Numbered from the stretch's first letter, positions 21,182 through 30,850 are shown. The stretch: 64,000 nucleotides of DNA from Pseudomonas gozinkensis (GCF_014863585.1 NZ_CP062253.1:2072501-2136500), one strand, 5' to 3'. Program-made: numbers and translations. Notes: a model not told the origin generated them from the letters alone.

Positions 21182-21784
21182 ATGAGCTTCAGCCCTTTGA
21201 TTCGCCAACTGATCGACGCCCTGCGGACCTTGCCGGGCGTGGGTCAGAAAACTGCCCAGCGTATGGCGTTGCAGTTGCTCGAACGTGACCGCAGCGGCGG
21301 CACGCGCCTGGCCCAGGCCTTGAGCCAGGCCATGGAAGGGGTCGGACACTGCCGCCAGTGCCGTACGCTGACCGAAGACGATCTGTGCCCGCAATGCGCC
21401 GACACCCGGCGTGACGACACGCTGTTGTGCGTGGTGGAAGGGCCGATGGATGTCTACGCGGTCGAGCAGACCGGATTCCGTGGTCGCTATTTCGTGCTCA
21501 AGGGGCACCTGTCGCCGCTGGACGGCCTGGGCCCGGAAGCCATCGGCATTCCGCAGTTGATGGCGCGGATCGAAGAGGCGGGCACCTTCACCGAAGTCAT
21601 CCTCGCCACCAACCCGACGGTAGAAGGCGAAGCAACCGCCCACTACATCGCCCAGTTGCTGCAGAACAAAGGCCTGATCGCCTCGCGCATCGCTCACGGC
21701 GTGCCGTTGGGCGGCGAACTGGAGCTGGTGGACGGCGGCACGCTGGCCCACTCGTTTGCCGGGCGTAAACCTATCTCGCTCTAA
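21182..21784 (+). CDS. recR: Recombination mediator protein RecR
   Basis: Works with RecF and RecO to load RecA on gapped DNA. The 200-residue protein has the N-terminal helix-hairpin-helix ([20 protein letters not shown]), a Cys4 zinc finger ([16 protein letters not shown]) and a Toprim domain ([15 protein letters not shown]), ending with the Walker B-like region. ATG 21182 gives the usual RecR N-terminus [10 protein letters not shown]; six extra codons upstream are unlikely. Confidence 0.97.
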   Translation: MSFSPLIRQLIDALRTLPGVGQKTAQRMALQLLERDRSGGTRLAQALSQAMEGVGHCRQCRTLTEDDLCPQCADTRRDDTLLCVVEGPMDVYAVEQTGFRGRYFVLKGHLSPLDGLGPEAIGIPQLMARIEEAGTFTEVILATNPTVEGEATAHYIAQLLQNKGLIASRIAHGVPLGGELELVDGGTLAHSFAGRKPISL

Positions 21785-21806
21785 TTTCCGGTGTCTGACC
21801 TGGCGC

Positions 21807-21901
21807 CTTCGCGAGCAAGCTCGCTCCCACAAGATTCTGGTGGCGCTCACATATCTGGTGAGCAACACCATTCACTGTGGGAGCGAGCTTGCTCGCGAAG
21901 G
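21807..21901. repeat. REPIN
   Basis: CCTTCGCGAGCAAGCTCGCTCCCACA and its near-perfect inverse flank about 45 bases of unrelated DNA between recR and the acyl-CoA dehydrogenase. Confidence 0.9.
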
Positions 21902-21992
21902 GTGCGCCTCGGTCTGACTGAATCACACAATCCTGTTGAAAACCAAGCAAGCGCTCGGTTAAGTTCGGCGAACCCTTCCATGGAGTTCGCCG

Positions 21993-23141
21993 ATGCCCGC
22001 CTTCCAGGAATACTTCGACCCCAGCCACCAATTGGTTCGCGACAGCGTCAGACGTTTCGTCGAACGCGAGATCCTGCCGGACATCGATGCGTGGGAAGAA
22101 GCCGAAAGCTTCCCCCGTGAGCTGTACCTCAAGGCCGGTGCGGCCGGCATCCTCGGCATCGGTTACCCCGAAGCGCTGGGCGGCAGTCACGAAGGTGATC
22201 TGTTCGCCAAGATCGCCGCCAGTGAAGAGCTGATGCGCTGCGGCTCCGGCGGTCTGGTAGCCGGGCTCGGTTCGCTCGACATCGGCTTGCCGCCGATCGT
22301 CAAATGGGCCCGGCCCGAAGTCCGTGAGCGCGTCGTCCCCCAAGTGCTCAGCGGCGAGAAGATCAGTGCGCTGGCTGTCACCGAACCGGGCGGCGGTTCC
22401 GACGTCGCCAACCTGCAAACCCGCGCCATACGCGACGGCGATCATTACCGGGTCAGCGGCAGCAAGACTTTCATCACCAGTGGCGTACGCGCCGACTACT
22501 ACACCGTCGCGGTGCGTACCGGCGCGCCCGGTTTTGGCGGCATCAGCCTGTTGCTGATCGAGAAGGACACGCCGGGTTTCACCGTCGGCCGTCAGTTGAA
22601 AAAAATGGGCTGGTGGGCGTCGGACACCGCTGAATTGTTCTTCGACGATTGCCGGGTGCCTGCAGGAAACCTGATCGGCGCCGAAAACATGGGCTTTGCC
22701 TGCATCATGGGCAACTTCCAGAGCGAGCGACTGGCCCTGGCGTTGATGGCCAACATGACCGCGCAACTGGCGCTGGAAGAAAGCCTGAAGTGGGCAAAGG
22801 AGCGGCAAGCGTTCGGCAAACCCATCGGCAAGTTCCAGGTGATCAAACATCGCCTCGCCGAAATGGCCACGGCGCTGGAAGTCTCGCGGGAGTTCACCTA
22901 CCGGCAGGCGGCGAAGATGGCGGCGGGGCAGAGCGTGATCAAGGAGATTTCAATGGCCAAGAACTTCGCCACGGACACTTCGGACCGCATTACCACCGAA
23001 GCGGTGCAGATTCTTGGCGGGCTGGGTTATATGCGCGAAAGCCTGGTGGAGCGGCTGTACCGGGATAACCGCATCTTGTCGATTGGCGGCGGGACGCGGG
23101 AAGTGATGAACGAGATCATCAGCAAGCAGATGGGATTTTAG
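21993..23141 (+). CDS. Acyl-CoA dehydrogenase
   Basis: FAD enzyme that introduces the alpha-beta double bond in acyl-CoA thioesters and passes electrons to ETF. The 382-residue protein has the N-terminal helical domain (MPAFQEYFDPSHQLVRDSVRRFVE), the middle beta domain with ALAVTEPGGGSDVANLQT and a C-terminal domain ending in EAVQILGGLGYMRES and LYRDNRILSIGGGTREVM. The chain-length preference is not clear, and no beta-oxidation partner is adjacent. GGAG precedes the ATG by 9 bases. Confidence 0.93.
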   Translation: MPAFQEYFDPSHQLVRDSVRRFVEREILPDIDAWEEAESFPRELYLKAGAAGILGIGYPEALGGSHEGDLFAKIAASEELMRCGSGGLVAGLGSLDIGLPPIVKWARPEVRERVVPQVLSGEKISALAVTEPGGGSDVANLQTRAIRDGDHYRVSGSKTFITSGVRADYYTVAVRTGAPGFGGISLLLIEKDTPGFTVGRQLKKMGWWASDTAELFFDDCRVPAGNLIGAENMGFACIMGNFQSERLALALMANMTAQLALEESLKWAKERQAFGKPIGKFQVIKHRLAEMATALEVSREFTYRQAAKMAAGQSVIKEISMAKNFATDTSDRITTEAVQILGGLGYMRESLVERLYRDNRILSIGGGTREVMNEIISKQMGF

Positions 23142-23166
23142 ATTTTGCAGTGAGGCTGCTGGCCCA

Positions 23167-23231
23167 TTCGCGAGCAAGCTCGCTCCCACAGAGAAACGCA
23201 TTCCAACTGTGGGAGCGAGCTTGCTCGCGAA
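23167..23231. repeat. REPIN
   Basis: TTCGCGAGCAAGCTCGCTCC and its inverse, separated by about 20 bases, between convergent acyl-CoA dehydrogenase and apt; may serve as a shared transcription end. Confidence 0.9.
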
Positions 23232-23251
23232 AGCGGTGGAGCAGGCGCTAT

Positions 23252-23800
23252 TTACTTATCGGTCAGGGCAAACTGCGTCAGGCAGAACGTAGGAATTCCC
23301 ATGTCCTCAAGACGCTGCGAACCACCCAGCTCCGGAAGGTCGATGATCGCCGCCGCTTCATGAACGCGGGCGCCCATGCGGCGGATCAGGTTGGCCGCTG
23401 CGATCAGCGTGCCGCCGGTGGCGATCAGGTCATCGAACATCACCACCGAATCGCCTTCACACAGGCTGTCGGCGTGCACTTCGAGGAACGCTTCGCCGTA
23501 CTCGGTCGCGTAGCCTTCAGCCAGCACGTCCGCCGGCAGTTTGCCTTGCTTGCGGAACAGCACCAGCGGCTTGTTCAGTTGATAGGCCAGCACCGAACCG
23601 ATCAGGAAGCCCCGCGCATCCATTGCGCCGATGTGAGTGAAGTCGGCTTCGACGTAACGGTGGGCGAAGCTGTCCATCACCAGGCGCAGGGCCTTGGGCG
23701 ACTGGAACAGCGGGGTGATGTCGCGAAAGATCACACCCGGTTTCGGGAAATCGATCACGGGGCGGATCAGGGATTTGATGTCGAAGGAGTCGAAGACCAT
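23252..23800 (-). CDS. apt: Adenine phosphoribosyltransferase
   Basis: Converts adenine and PRPP to AMP in purine salvage. From ATG 23800 the protein has 182 residues ([23 protein letters not shown]), the known Pseudomonas length; nine codons upstream are not conserved. The PRPP-binding motif is [14 protein letters not shown], and DARGFLIGS and KQGKLPADV are family signatures. It lies directly beside anr, as in P. aeruginosa. Confidence 0.96.
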   Translation of the reverse strand: MVFDSFDIKSLIRPVIDFPKPGVIFRDITPLFQSPKALRLVMDSFAHRYVEADFTHIGAMDARGFLIGSVLAYQLNKPLVLFRKQGKLPADVLAEGYATEYGEAFLEVHADSLCEGDSVVMFDDLIATGGTLIAAANLIRRMGARVHEAAAIIDLPELGGSQRLEDMGIPTFCLTQFALTDK

Positions 23801-23878
23801 CGTCGAGGTGTCCTGGCAGGGCTGCAAACGGCGCAGTATACCCGCGGCTGAAACGATTCGCTCGGCCGCGGGTCGAGA

Positions 23879-24613
23879 TCAGACTTCGAGCGAGCCGCCG
23901 GCCAGGGCGCAGAGCTGGATCGGGTCGAGGATATGGATTTCCTTGCCCTCGGCGGCGATCAGTTCGTTCTGCTGGAAGCGGGTGAAGACCCGGGACACGG
24001 TTTCCACCGCCAGCCCCAGGTAGTTGCCGATTTCATTGCGCGACATGCTCAGGCGGAACTGGTTGGCCGAGAAGCCGCGAGCGCGGAAACGCGCCGACAG
24101 GTTGACCAGGAAGGTGGCGATGCGCTCGTCGGCGGTTTTCTTCGACAGCAGCAACATCATTTGCTGGTCGTCGCGGATTTCCCGGCTCATCACGCGCATC
24201 AGCTGACGGCGCAACTGCGGCAATTGCAGGGCCAGTTCGTCGAGGCGTTCGAAGGGAATCTCGCAGACCGAGGTGGTTTCCAGCGCCTGGGCGGAAACCG
24301 GGTGTTTCTCGGTGTCCATGCCGGACAGCCCGACCAGTTCGCTCGGCAGGTGGAAGCCGGTCAGTTGTTCTTCGCCGGTATCGCTCAGGCTGAAGGTCTT
24401 CAGGGCGCCGGAGCGTACTGCATAAACGGAATCGAAAGTGTCGCCCTGGCGGAACAGGAACTCACCCTTTTTCAACGGGCGGCCACGTTTAACGATTTCG
24501 TCCAGCGCATCCATGTCTTCCAGATTCAGTGAAAGTGGCAGGCAGAGAGGGGCCAGGCTGCAATCCTTGCAATTAGCCTGGTTGTGAGCGCGCAGTTTAA
24601 CTGGCTCGGACAT
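23879..24613 (-). CDS. anr: Anr, FNR-type oxygen-sensing transcriptional regulator
   Basis: Global activator of low-oxygen genes. The 244-residue protein has the N-terminal Cys cluster (Cys 15, 18 and 24 in [11 protein letters not shown]) and a fourth Cys at 117, enough for an oxygen-labile [4Fe-4S] cluster; a cyclic-nucleotide-like beta barrel; and a C-terminal helix-turn-helix ([23 protein letters not shown]) with the E--SR contact residues of FNR. Sites matching TTGAT-N4-ATCAA occur upstream of hemN, ccoG and the second ccoN in this window, which fits it controlling its own neighbourhood. Confidence 0.96.
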   Translation of the reverse strand: MSEPVKLRAHNQANCKDCSLAPLCLPLSLNLEDMDALDEIVKRGRPLKKGEFLFRQGDTFDSVYAVRSGALKTFSLSDTGEEQLTGFHLPSELVGLSGMDTEKHPVSAQALETTSVCEIPFERLDELALQLPQLRRQLMRVMSREIRDDQQMMLLLSKKTADERIATFLVNLSARFRARGFSANQFRLSMSRNEIGNYLGLAVETVSRVFTRFQQNELIAAEGKEIHILDPIQLCALAGGSLEV

Positions 24614-24768
24614 TTCTTAAATCCTTGTGGGAAAACACACATAAGGCGTAAGGGTAACCCAGCGGAGGACATTCAGGCCAGCCTGTGGCGAGATTGCCCC
24701 CACGGCATAAAGCCGCAGGGATGACGGCCGATAAACAGGTATCTGACGGCATGCAAGGAACCGCTTCG

Positions 24769-25251
24769 ATGACTGCTATAGGTACGCTGACCCCCGGTAA
24801 CAGTGGCGTTGCGTCGTTGCTGGAAAGTGCTGAAACCTCCGTTGCCGATGAGTCCGGCACAGACGCGGCATCGTTGGGAAGCCCGACCTTGGTCGAGGGC
24901 GTCAAAGTGTCGCTGTCCGATGCCGCCATTGCTAAATCCGCCGGTTCCGGCGGGAAAAACCGCGATATCGAAGAAAGCGGCCTGCCGGAAAACGTCCAGC
25001 AATTGCTGAAGATGATTCGCAAATTGCGCCAGCAGATCGCCGAGAAGAACGCCCAGATCAACGCGCTGATGGCCAACAAGACCCTCTCCAACGAAGAGCG
25101 GTTCGCCAAAGTTGCTGCCCTTAAAGGCGCCATCTCCGCCCTCAACAACGGTCTGATCACCGCCAACCTGTCCCTGACCAAAGTCATCGACCAATCGGGC
25201 CTGACCGCTGACCAGAACCTGAAAACCAACGCGCTGTTGATGAAGAGCTAA
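24769..25251 (+). CDS. Conserved hypothetical protein with coiled-coil segment
   Basis: A 160-residue protein that I do not recognise. The first 75 residues are Ser/Ala/Gly-rich and probably disordered; residues about 80-160 form an amphipathic helix region (VQQLLKMIRKLRQQIAEKNAQINALM) with heptad character. No signal peptide or membrane helix is visible. The ATG at 24769 has AAGGA 9 bases upstream. It is encoded divergently from anr, and its stop codon overlaps that of convergent hemN. A hypothetical gene occupies the same place in P. aeruginosa. Confidence 0.75.
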   Translation: MTAIGTLTPGNSGVASLLESAETSVADESGTDAASLGSPTLVEGVKVSLSDAAIAKSAGSGGKNRDIEESGLPENVQQLLKMIRKLRQQIAEKNAQINALMANKTLSNEERFAKVAALKGAISALNNGLITANLSLTKVIDQSGLTADQNLKTNALLMKS

Positions 25252-26630
25252 ATCACCCGCGAAAAACGCTGTCGGTTCTGCTGTTCCAGATACGCGTCGA
25301 ACACCATGCACACTGAACGCACCAGCAGGCGCCCGGCCGGCAGCACGGTGATGCGCTCGCGATCCAGTTCGATCAGCCCGTCCTGCGCCATGCCCTGCAG
25401 TTGCGGCCAGAGCGCGCCGAAGTAACCCTGAAAATCGATGTTGAAGCGGCGCTCGATCTCGGCGAAATCCAGGCTGAAATTGCAGATCAGTTGCTGGATC
25501 ACCGCACGGCGCAAGCGATCGTCAGCGTTGCACACCAGGCCGCGGCTGGTAGCCAGTTGCGCGCCGGCGAGGGTGTTCTGGTAGTGATTGAGGTCGCTGC
25601 TGTTCTGGCAGTACAGATCACCGATCTGGCTGATGGCCGACACGCCCAGCCCAATCAAATCGCAATGACCGTGGGTGGTGTAGCCCTGGAAATTGCGTTG
25701 CAGGGTCGATTCTTCCTGGGCAATCGCCAGTTCATCGTCGGGCAGGGCGAAGTGATCCATGCCGATGTAACGGTAGCCGGCGGCGGTCAGTTGTTCGATG
25801 GTGCGTTGCAGCATTTCCAGTTTCTGCGCCGGGCTCGGCAGTTCGTTGCCGTTGATCCGCCGCTGCGGCATGAAGCGTTCCGGCAGGTGCGCGTAGTTGA
25901 ACACCGAGAGGCGGTCCGGTTGCAGGCTGATGACTTCCTCGACGGTGCGGGCAAAGTTGTCCGGGGTCTGCTTGGGCAGGCCGTAGATCAGGTCGATGTT
26001 GATCGAGCGAAATTGCAGGGTGCGCGCCGCGTCGATCACCGCGCGGGTTTCTTCCAGGCTTTGCAGGCGATTGACCGCGCGTTGCACCGCCGGATCGAGA
26101 TCCTGCAGGCCGATGCTGACCCGGTTGAAGCCCAATTCGCGCAGCAGGCCCATGGTCGACCAGTCGGCTTCGCGCGGGTCGATCTCGATGCCGTAGTCGC
26201 CGGAGTCATCGTCCAGCAGATTGAAATGCTTGCGCAGGTGCGCCATCAACTGGCGCAATTCGTCGTGGCTGAGAAAGGTCGGCGTGCCGCCGCCGAAGTG
26301 CAGTTGCTCGACTTTCTGCGCCGGGTCGAGGTGGCAGGCGATCAGCTGGATTTCCTGCTCGAGCCTTTGCAGATACGGCAGGGCGCGGCCGCGATCCTTG
26401 GTGATGACCTTGTTGCAGGCGCAGTAGTAGCAAATGTTCGCGCAGAACGGCACGTGCACGTACAGCGACAACGGGCGCAGGGCCTTGCGGCTGTCGCGCA
26501 GGGCGTGGAACAGGTCGAAGGTGCCGACCTGACTGTGAAATTGCACGGCCGTCGGGTACGAGGTGTAGCGCGGCCCCGCCAGGTCGTAGCGGCGGATCAA
26601 ATCGGTGTCCCAACGAATGGCGTCGAGCAT
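25248..26630 (-). CDS. hemN: Oxygen-independent coproporphyrinogen III dehydrogenase HemN
   Basis: Radical-SAM enzyme that decarboxylates coproporphyrinogen III for heme synthesis when oxygen is scarce. From ATG 26630 it has 460 residues (MLDAIRWDTDLIRRYDLAGPRYTSYPTA). The radical-SAM Cys are 63, 67 and 70 in CANICYYCAC, and HFGGGTPTFLS follows. An upstream extension of 51 codons runs through a REPIN and is spurious. A perfect Anr box lies about 64 bases upstream of the start, so induction at low oxygen is expected; this supplies heme for the cbb3 oxidases next door. Confidence 0.96.
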   Translation of the reverse strand: MLDAIRWDTDLIRRYDLAGPRYTSYPTAVQFHSQVGTFDLFHALRDSRKALRPLSLYVHVPFCANICYYCACNKVITKDRGRALPYLQRLEQEIQLIACHLDPAQKVEQLHFGGGTPTFLSHDELRQLMAHLRKHFNLLDDDSGDYGIEIDPREADWSTMGLLRELGFNRVSIGLQDLDPAVQRAVNRLQSLEETRAVIDAARTLQFRSINIDLIYGLPKQTPDNFARTVEEVISLQPDRLSVFNYAHLPERFMPQRRINGNELPSPAQKLEMLQRTIEQLTAAGYRYIGMDHFALPDDELAIAQEESTLQRNFQGYTTHGHCDLIGLGVSAISQIGDLYCQNSSDLNHYQNTLAGAQLATSRGLVCNADDRLRRAVIQQLICNFSLDFAEIERRFNIDFQGYFGALWPQLQGMAQDGLIELDRERITVLPAGRLLVRSVCMVFDAYLEQQNRQRFSRVI

Positions 26631-26665
26631 GCGGGCATTCCCCCGGATAGGCTGGCAGTGTGCCG

Positions 26666-26707
26666 AGTCTAGGGGAGGGCGCGAAAAGGCATCTTGATTT
26701 GCATCAA
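26666..26707 (-). promoter_or_regulatory. Anr box and -10 element of hemN
   Basis: TTGAT-TTGC-ATCAA (26694-26707) is a perfect FNR/Anr consensus palindrome. On the minus strand TAGACT lies at 26671-26666, which is the position expected for the -10 element of a class II promoter with the box centred at -41.5. Confidence 0.85.
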
Positions 26708-26733
26708 CGGGGATATGTGTGTTGCCAGTGCGG

Positions 26734-26814
26734 GCCTTTTCGCGAGCAAGCTCGCTCCCACAGGAGATTTGTGGGCTACACAAAACCTGTGGGAGCGAGC
26801 TTGCTCGCGAAGGC
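26734..26814. repeat. REPIN
   Basis: GCCTTTTCGCGAGCAAGCTC... and its inverse ...GAGCTTGCTCGCGAAGGC flank about 20 bases. It lies between the end of the cco assembly genes and the Anr box of hemN. Confidence 0.9.
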
Positions 26815-26825
26815 CGCGCCGCCGA

Positions 26826-27509
26826 TCAGTGGCCCATCAGCCAGTGCTGGTGCGGCCCCGGCAGGGTCCAGATACCAAACAGGATCACCAGCAGACCGCC
26901 GGCCATGCGCACGCTGCGTTTGCGTAACAGCGCCGTGACCCGTTCGGCCGCGAGGCCGGTCGCCAGCAATACCGGCCAGGTGCCGAGCCCGAAGGCGAGC
27001 ATCAGCAAGGCGCTGTCGATTGCATTGCCCTGACTGGCCGACCACAGCAACGTGCTGTAAACCAGCCCGCACGGCAGCCAACCCCACAACGCGCCGAGCA
27101 GCAACGCCCGGGGCAGGCTCGACACCGGCAGCAGACGATTGGCGACAGGCTGAATGTAACGCCACAGTCCACGACCCAGGCTTTCGATACGGGTCAGGCC
27201 GCTCCACCATCCGGCCAGGTACAAGCCCATGGCGATCAGCAGCAACCCGGCGAGTACGCGCATGAACAGCGCAGCAGGACTGTTGGCCACCGCCCATCCC
27301 GCCAGGCCAATCAGCAGACCGGCCGTGGCATAACTGAGGATTCGCCCGAGGTTATAGGCCAGCAACAATCGAAAGCGTCGGCTGCGTTGTTCCTTGGGAA
27401 TCGCCAGGGTCAGCGCGCCCATCAGACCGCCGCACATGCCCAGGCAATGCCCGCCGCCGAGCAGGCCGAGGATCAACGCAGACACCAGCAGCGGCGCCAG
27501 TTCAAGCAT
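26826..27509 (-). CDS. DsbD/TauE-like integral membrane protein of the cbb3 assembly cluster
   Basis: A 227-residue inner-membrane protein with about six helices, of the DsbD_2 (cytochrome c biogenesis transmembrane) type often named sulfite exporter TauE/SafE family. Two conserved Cys motifs, HCLGMCGGLMGAL near residues 21-33 and WLPCGLVYS near the middle, resemble metal or thiol transfer sites of this family. It overlaps ccoS by 8 bases and is the last gene after ccoG-ccoH-ccoI-ccoS, so a part in copper or heme handling for cbb3 oxidase is likely. The exact role is inference. Confidence 0.85.
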   Translation of the reverse strand: MLELAPLLVSALILGLLGGGHCLGMCGGLMGALTLAIPKEQRSRRFRLLLAYNLGRILSYATAGLLIGLAGWAVANSPAALFMRVLAGLLLIAMGLYLAGWWSGLTRIESLGRGLWRYIQPVANRLLPVSSLPRALLLGALWGWLPCGLVYSTLLWSASQGNAIDSALLMLAFGLGTWPVLLATGLAAERVTALLRKRSVRMAGGLLVILFGIWTLPGPHQHWLMGH

Positions 27510-27714
27510 GGGGTGGCGCCTTGTCGTCCGGTTTGGCCGGGTTGGCTTCGTCCACCGCAGCGGTGTGGTTCGGGTCCTGATCGTCGAACAGGATGCTGTG
27601 GGCCGGGCCGTCGAGGTCGTCGTACTGGCCGCTGTCCACCGCCCAGAAGAAGATGTAGACGGCGATGGCCACGATCAGCAGCGCGGCCGGAATCATCACG
27701 TAGAGAGCTGGCAT
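27502..27714 (-). CDS. ccoS: cbb3-type oxidase assembly protein CcoS
   Basis: Small membrane protein needed for cofactor insertion into CcoN. From ATG 27714 the protein has 70 residues: an N-terminal membrane helix (MPALYVMIPAALLIVAIAVY), the conserved FFWAVDSGQYDDLDGPAH segment and an acidic tail. An upstream reading-frame extension of 24 codons runs back into the end of ccoI and is not expected to be translated. It lies 22 bases after ccoI. Confidence 0.94.
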   Translation of the reverse strand: MPALYVMIPAALLIVAIAVYIFFWAVDSGQYDDLDGPAHSILFDDQDPNHTAAVDEANPAKPDDKAPPHA

Positions 27715-27736
27715 CTGTACTCCATGCCCGCGCGGC

Positions 27737-30187
27737 TCAGGCCGGCAGCGGGCGGGTTTCTGACGTGGCGTTGACGGCCGGCGCACTCGGCAGGCGAGTC
27801 AGGCGCAGGGCGTTGAGCACCACGGTCAGCGAACTGATCGACATGCCGACGGCGGCCCATACCGGAGTGATCCAGCCGAGGGCGGCGAACGGCAACATGA
27901 GGCCATTGTACAGCGCGGCCCACAACAGGTTCTCGATGATCACCCGGCGGGTGCGGCGGGCCAGCATGAAGGCTTGTACCAAGGCGTCGAGCCGGTTGGA
28001 CAGCAGCACCGCGTCGGCACTGGTTTTCGCCAGATCGGTGGCCGAGCCCATGGCCACGCTGATGTCCGCAGCGGCCAGCACCGGCACGTCGTTGACCCCG
28101 TCACCGAGCATCAACACCTTGCGGCCGTTCTTGTGCAGTTGTTGCAGCACTTGCAGCTTGTCGTCCGGGCGCAGACCTCCTCGCGCCTCATCGATACCCA
28201 GTTCGGCGGCGACACTGGCGACCATCGGCGAACTGTCGCCCGACAGCAGCAGCGTGCGCCAGCCGCGCGCCTTGCACGCCGCGAGCAGGGCCGGAGCGTC
28301 GTCGCGCAGACGGTCGTCGAGAGCGAACCAGGCCAGCGGCCCCTGACTGTCACCGAGAAGCAGCCATTGCCCCGGCTCCTTCGGCATCGATGGCACAGGC
28401 GTACCGCTGAGATCACAGACAAAATCCGCCTGACCGATACGCAAGCGCTGTTCGCCGACCAACCCTTCAAGCCCCAGGCCCGGCGTGCTGTGGACATCTT
28501 CGGCAGCCAGCGGCGCGCGACCGAAGGCGCGGGCAATCGGGTGTTCCGAACGGTTTTCCAGGGCGGCGGCGAGGCTCAGGCATTGATCGCTGTCGAGGGC
28601 GCCGAGGGGGCGGATCGAGCGCAGCACCAACCGGCCTTCGGTGAGGGTGCCGGTCTTGTCGAAGATCACCGTGTCGATCTGGTTCAGGCCTTCCAGCACA
28701 TGGCCGCGCGTCAGCAGCAGGCCGAGTTTGTGCAGGGTGCCGGTGGCGGCGGTCAGCGCAGTCGGCGTTGCCAGAGACAGGGCGCACGGGCAAGTGGCGA
28801 CCAGCATGGCGAGGACGATCCAGAACGCCCGCGAAGAATCCAGTTCCCACCACAACAGGCCGATGGCGGCCGCTGCGATCAGCGACAGCAACAGAAACCA
28901 TTGCGCGGCGCGGTCGGCGATTTCCGCCAGTCGTGGTTTTTCCGCCTGGGCGCGATCCAGCAGGCGGACGATGGCCGACAATCGCGTGTCCTGACCGAGC
29001 GCCTGCACCTCGACGGTCAACGCGCCTTCCACGTTCAGTGTGCCGGCGGTGACAGCATCGCCCTTGGTGCGCGGTTGAGGCAGGTATTCGCCGGTCAGCA
29101 CCGATTCGTCGATGCTCGACTGGCCATCGAGGATCTTGCCGTCCGCTGGCAACACCGAACCCGGTTGCACCAGCACCCGGTCACCCAGGCGCAGTTCGCT
29201 GAGCAGGATGCGTTCAGTCTGGCCGGCGTCGTCGAGGCGCAGGCACGAGGCCGGCAACAGATTGACCAGTTGCGCGGTGGCAGCAGCGGTGCGTTCCCGG
29301 GCGCGGCGTTCGAGGTAGCGTCCGGCGAGCAGGAACAGCGCGAACATGCCCACCGCATCGAAGTACAGCTCGCCGACCCCGGTGATCGAAGTCCAGATCC
29401 CGGCGACATAAGCCGCGCCAATGGCCAGCGACACCGAGACGTCCATGGTCAGATGGCGAGTGCGCAGGTCGCGCATGGCCCCTTTGAAAAACGGCGCGCA
29501 GCTGTAGAACACGATCGGTGTGGTGAGGAACAGCGCGACCCAGCGCAGTATGGTGTGCAACTCGGGGCTGAGGTCGATGTTGAATTCCGGCCAGGTCGCC
29601 ATGGTCGCCATCATCGCCTGGAACCACAGCAGCCCGGCGACCCCGAGTTGGCGCAGGGCGAGGCGGTTTTCGCTGGCCAGTTGTTCGCTGGCACGGTCGG
29701 CCTGATAGGGATGCGCGACGTAGCCGATGTGGCGCAATTCGCCGAGGATCTGGCTCAGCGGCAACTGAGCGTCAGCCCAGCGCACATGCAGGCGATGATT
29801 GGACAGGTTCAGCCGCGCCTCGGCCACGGCGGGCAGGGTGCGCAGGTGTTTCTCGATCAGCCAGCCGCACGCGGCGCAACTGATGCCTTCCATCAGCAGG
29901 GTGGTTTCGGCCAGTTCACCTTCGTGGCGCACGAACGGTTGCTGCACGTCGGCGCGGTCGTACAGCTCAAGTTCATCGACCAGTTGCACCGGCAGCGCTT
30001 CGGGGTTGGCCGAGGCTTCGCTGCGGTGCTGGTAATAGCTTTCCAGGCCACCGGCGACGATGGCTTCGGCCACGGCCTGGCAGCCCGGGCAGCAGAACTC
30101 GCGGGATTCCCCGAGCACGACGGCAGTGAAGCGGCTGCCCGACGGGACGGGCAGGGCGCAGTGGTAGCAGGGCAGTGGGGTGGTCAT
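27737..30187 (-). CDS. ccoI: CcoI, copper-transporting P1B-type ATPase
   Basis: Exports copper across the inner membrane for the CuB site of the cbb3 oxidases. The 816-residue protein has an N-terminal Cys-rich domain (Cys 7 and 10, then FCCPGC), a heavy-metal-associated domain with GISCAACGW (Cys 104 and 107), the transmembrane CPC motif (TCPCALSLATPTAL), the phosphorylation motif DKTGTLTEG and GDGVNDVPVL. The phosphatase loop reads TGEY rather than the more usual TGES. Pairing with ccoG, ccoH and ccoS marks it as the FixI/CcoI (CtpA-like) type and not the copper-tolerance CopA type. Confidence 0.95.
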   Translation of the reverse strand: MTTPLPCYHCALPVPSGSRFTAVVLGESREFCCPGCQAVAEAIVAGGLESYYQHRSEASANPEALPVQLVDELELYDRADVQQPFVRHEGELAETTLLMEGISCAACGWLIEKHLRTLPAVAEARLNLSNHRLHVRWADAQLPLSQILGELRHIGYVAHPYQADRASEQLASENRLALRQLGVAGLLWFQAMMATMATWPEFNIDLSPELHTILRWVALFLTTPIVFYSCAPFFKGAMRDLRTRHLTMDVSVSLAIGAAYVAGIWTSITGVGELYFDAVGMFALFLLAGRYLERRARERTAAATAQLVNLLPASCLRLDDAGQTERILLSELRLGDRVLVQPGSVLPADGKILDGQSSIDESVLTGEYLPQPRTKGDAVTAGTLNVEGALTVEVQALGQDTRLSAIVRLLDRAQAEKPRLAEIADRAAQWFLLLSLIAAAAIGLLWWELDSSRAFWIVLAMLVATCPCALSLATPTALTAATGTLHKLGLLLTRGHVLEGLNQIDTVIFDKTGTLTEGRLVLRSIRPLGALDSDQCLSLAAALENRSEHPIARAFGRAPLAAEDVHSTPGLGLEGLVGEQRLRIGQADFVCDLSGTPVPSMPKEPGQWLLLGDSQGPLAWFALDDRLRDDAPALLAACKARGWRTLLLSGDSSPMVASVAAELGIDEARGGLRPDDKLQVLQQLHKNGRKVLMLGDGVNDVPVLAAADISVAMGSATDLAKTSADAVLLSNRLDALVQAFMLARRTRRVIIENLLWAALYNGLMLPFAALGWITPVWAAVGMSISSLTVVLNALRLTRLPSAPAVNATSETRPLPA

Positions 30188-30212
30188 CAGCTAAATCTTT
30201 GTCGTCCGGGAG

Positions 30213-30291
30213 GGCCCCTTCGCGGGCAAGCCCGCTCCCACAGGTTTCGTGAAGGCCACAAATCCCCTGCGGGAGCCAGCTTGCCGGAAAA
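30213..30291. repeat. REPIN between ccoI and ccoH
   Basis: CCTTCGCGGGCAAGCCCGCTCCCACAGG and a diverged inverse CCTGCGGGAGCCAGCTTGCC flank about 25 bases. It separates ccoH from ccoI inside an otherwise tight operon. Confidence 0.85.
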
Positions 30292-30299
30292 GATCGGCT

Positions 30300-30839
30300 T
30301 TACTTCTTCAGGTCTTCTGCACCCTGCAGCGGCTCATCACCCAGCAACAAATCCTTGTCATGGCTGACCAGCTCTTCCTCAAACATCCGCCACACGTGAT
30401 CGTCCTGAGTGCCCAGCAACTCAACAAAGCGCCGGCCTTCGATCTTGTCGCTCAACTGGCCGATGTAGCGGCCCTGTTCAGTCTCGCTGCGGGCCAGGAC
30501 GATCTTGCGATCCTTCTCCGGCTGGGTCGGCGAGATCAGGTTCAGTTCCAGGGTTTTCGGCTGGCTGTCGCCGCTCAGGCGCAGGTCGACTTCACCGGTG
30601 ACGTCATCCAGGTGCACGGCGGCGCGCATCTTCAGGGTCTGGGCCAGCAGCTCGCGGTCCAGCGAACGGTTGATGCCCTTGCCGGCCTCGTAGTAGTTGT
30701 CGTTGACCAGGTTGTCCGGGTTGTTCACCGCGATGGTTACCATGGACAGTGTCAGGGTCACCGAACAGGCCAGAATCCCGATGATGATCCATGGCCAGAG
30801 GTGCTTGTACCAGGGACTTGCGGTGTTTGCTGCGGGCAT
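30300..30839 (-). CDS. ccoH: cbb3 oxidase assembly protein CcoH (FixH)
   Basis: Membrane-anchored assembly factor that interacts with the cbb3 complex. From ATG 30839 it has 179 residues: a membrane helix at about 15-38 (WPWIIIGILACSVTLTLSMV), the conserved NYYEAGKGINRSLDRE segment, then a periplasmic FixH domain. GAGAG precedes the start. It follows ccoG by 11 bases. Confidence 0.93.
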   Translation of the reverse strand: MPAANTASPWYKHLWPWIIIGILACSVTLTLSMVTIAVNNPDNLVNDNYYEAGKGINRSLDRELLAQTLKMRAAVHLDDVTGEVDLRLSGDSQPKTLELNLISPTQPEKDRKIVLARSETEQGRYIGQLSDKIEGRRFVELLGTQDDHVWRMFEEELVSHDKDLLLGDEPLQGAEDLKK

Positions 30840-30850
30840 GTTCAGTTCTC

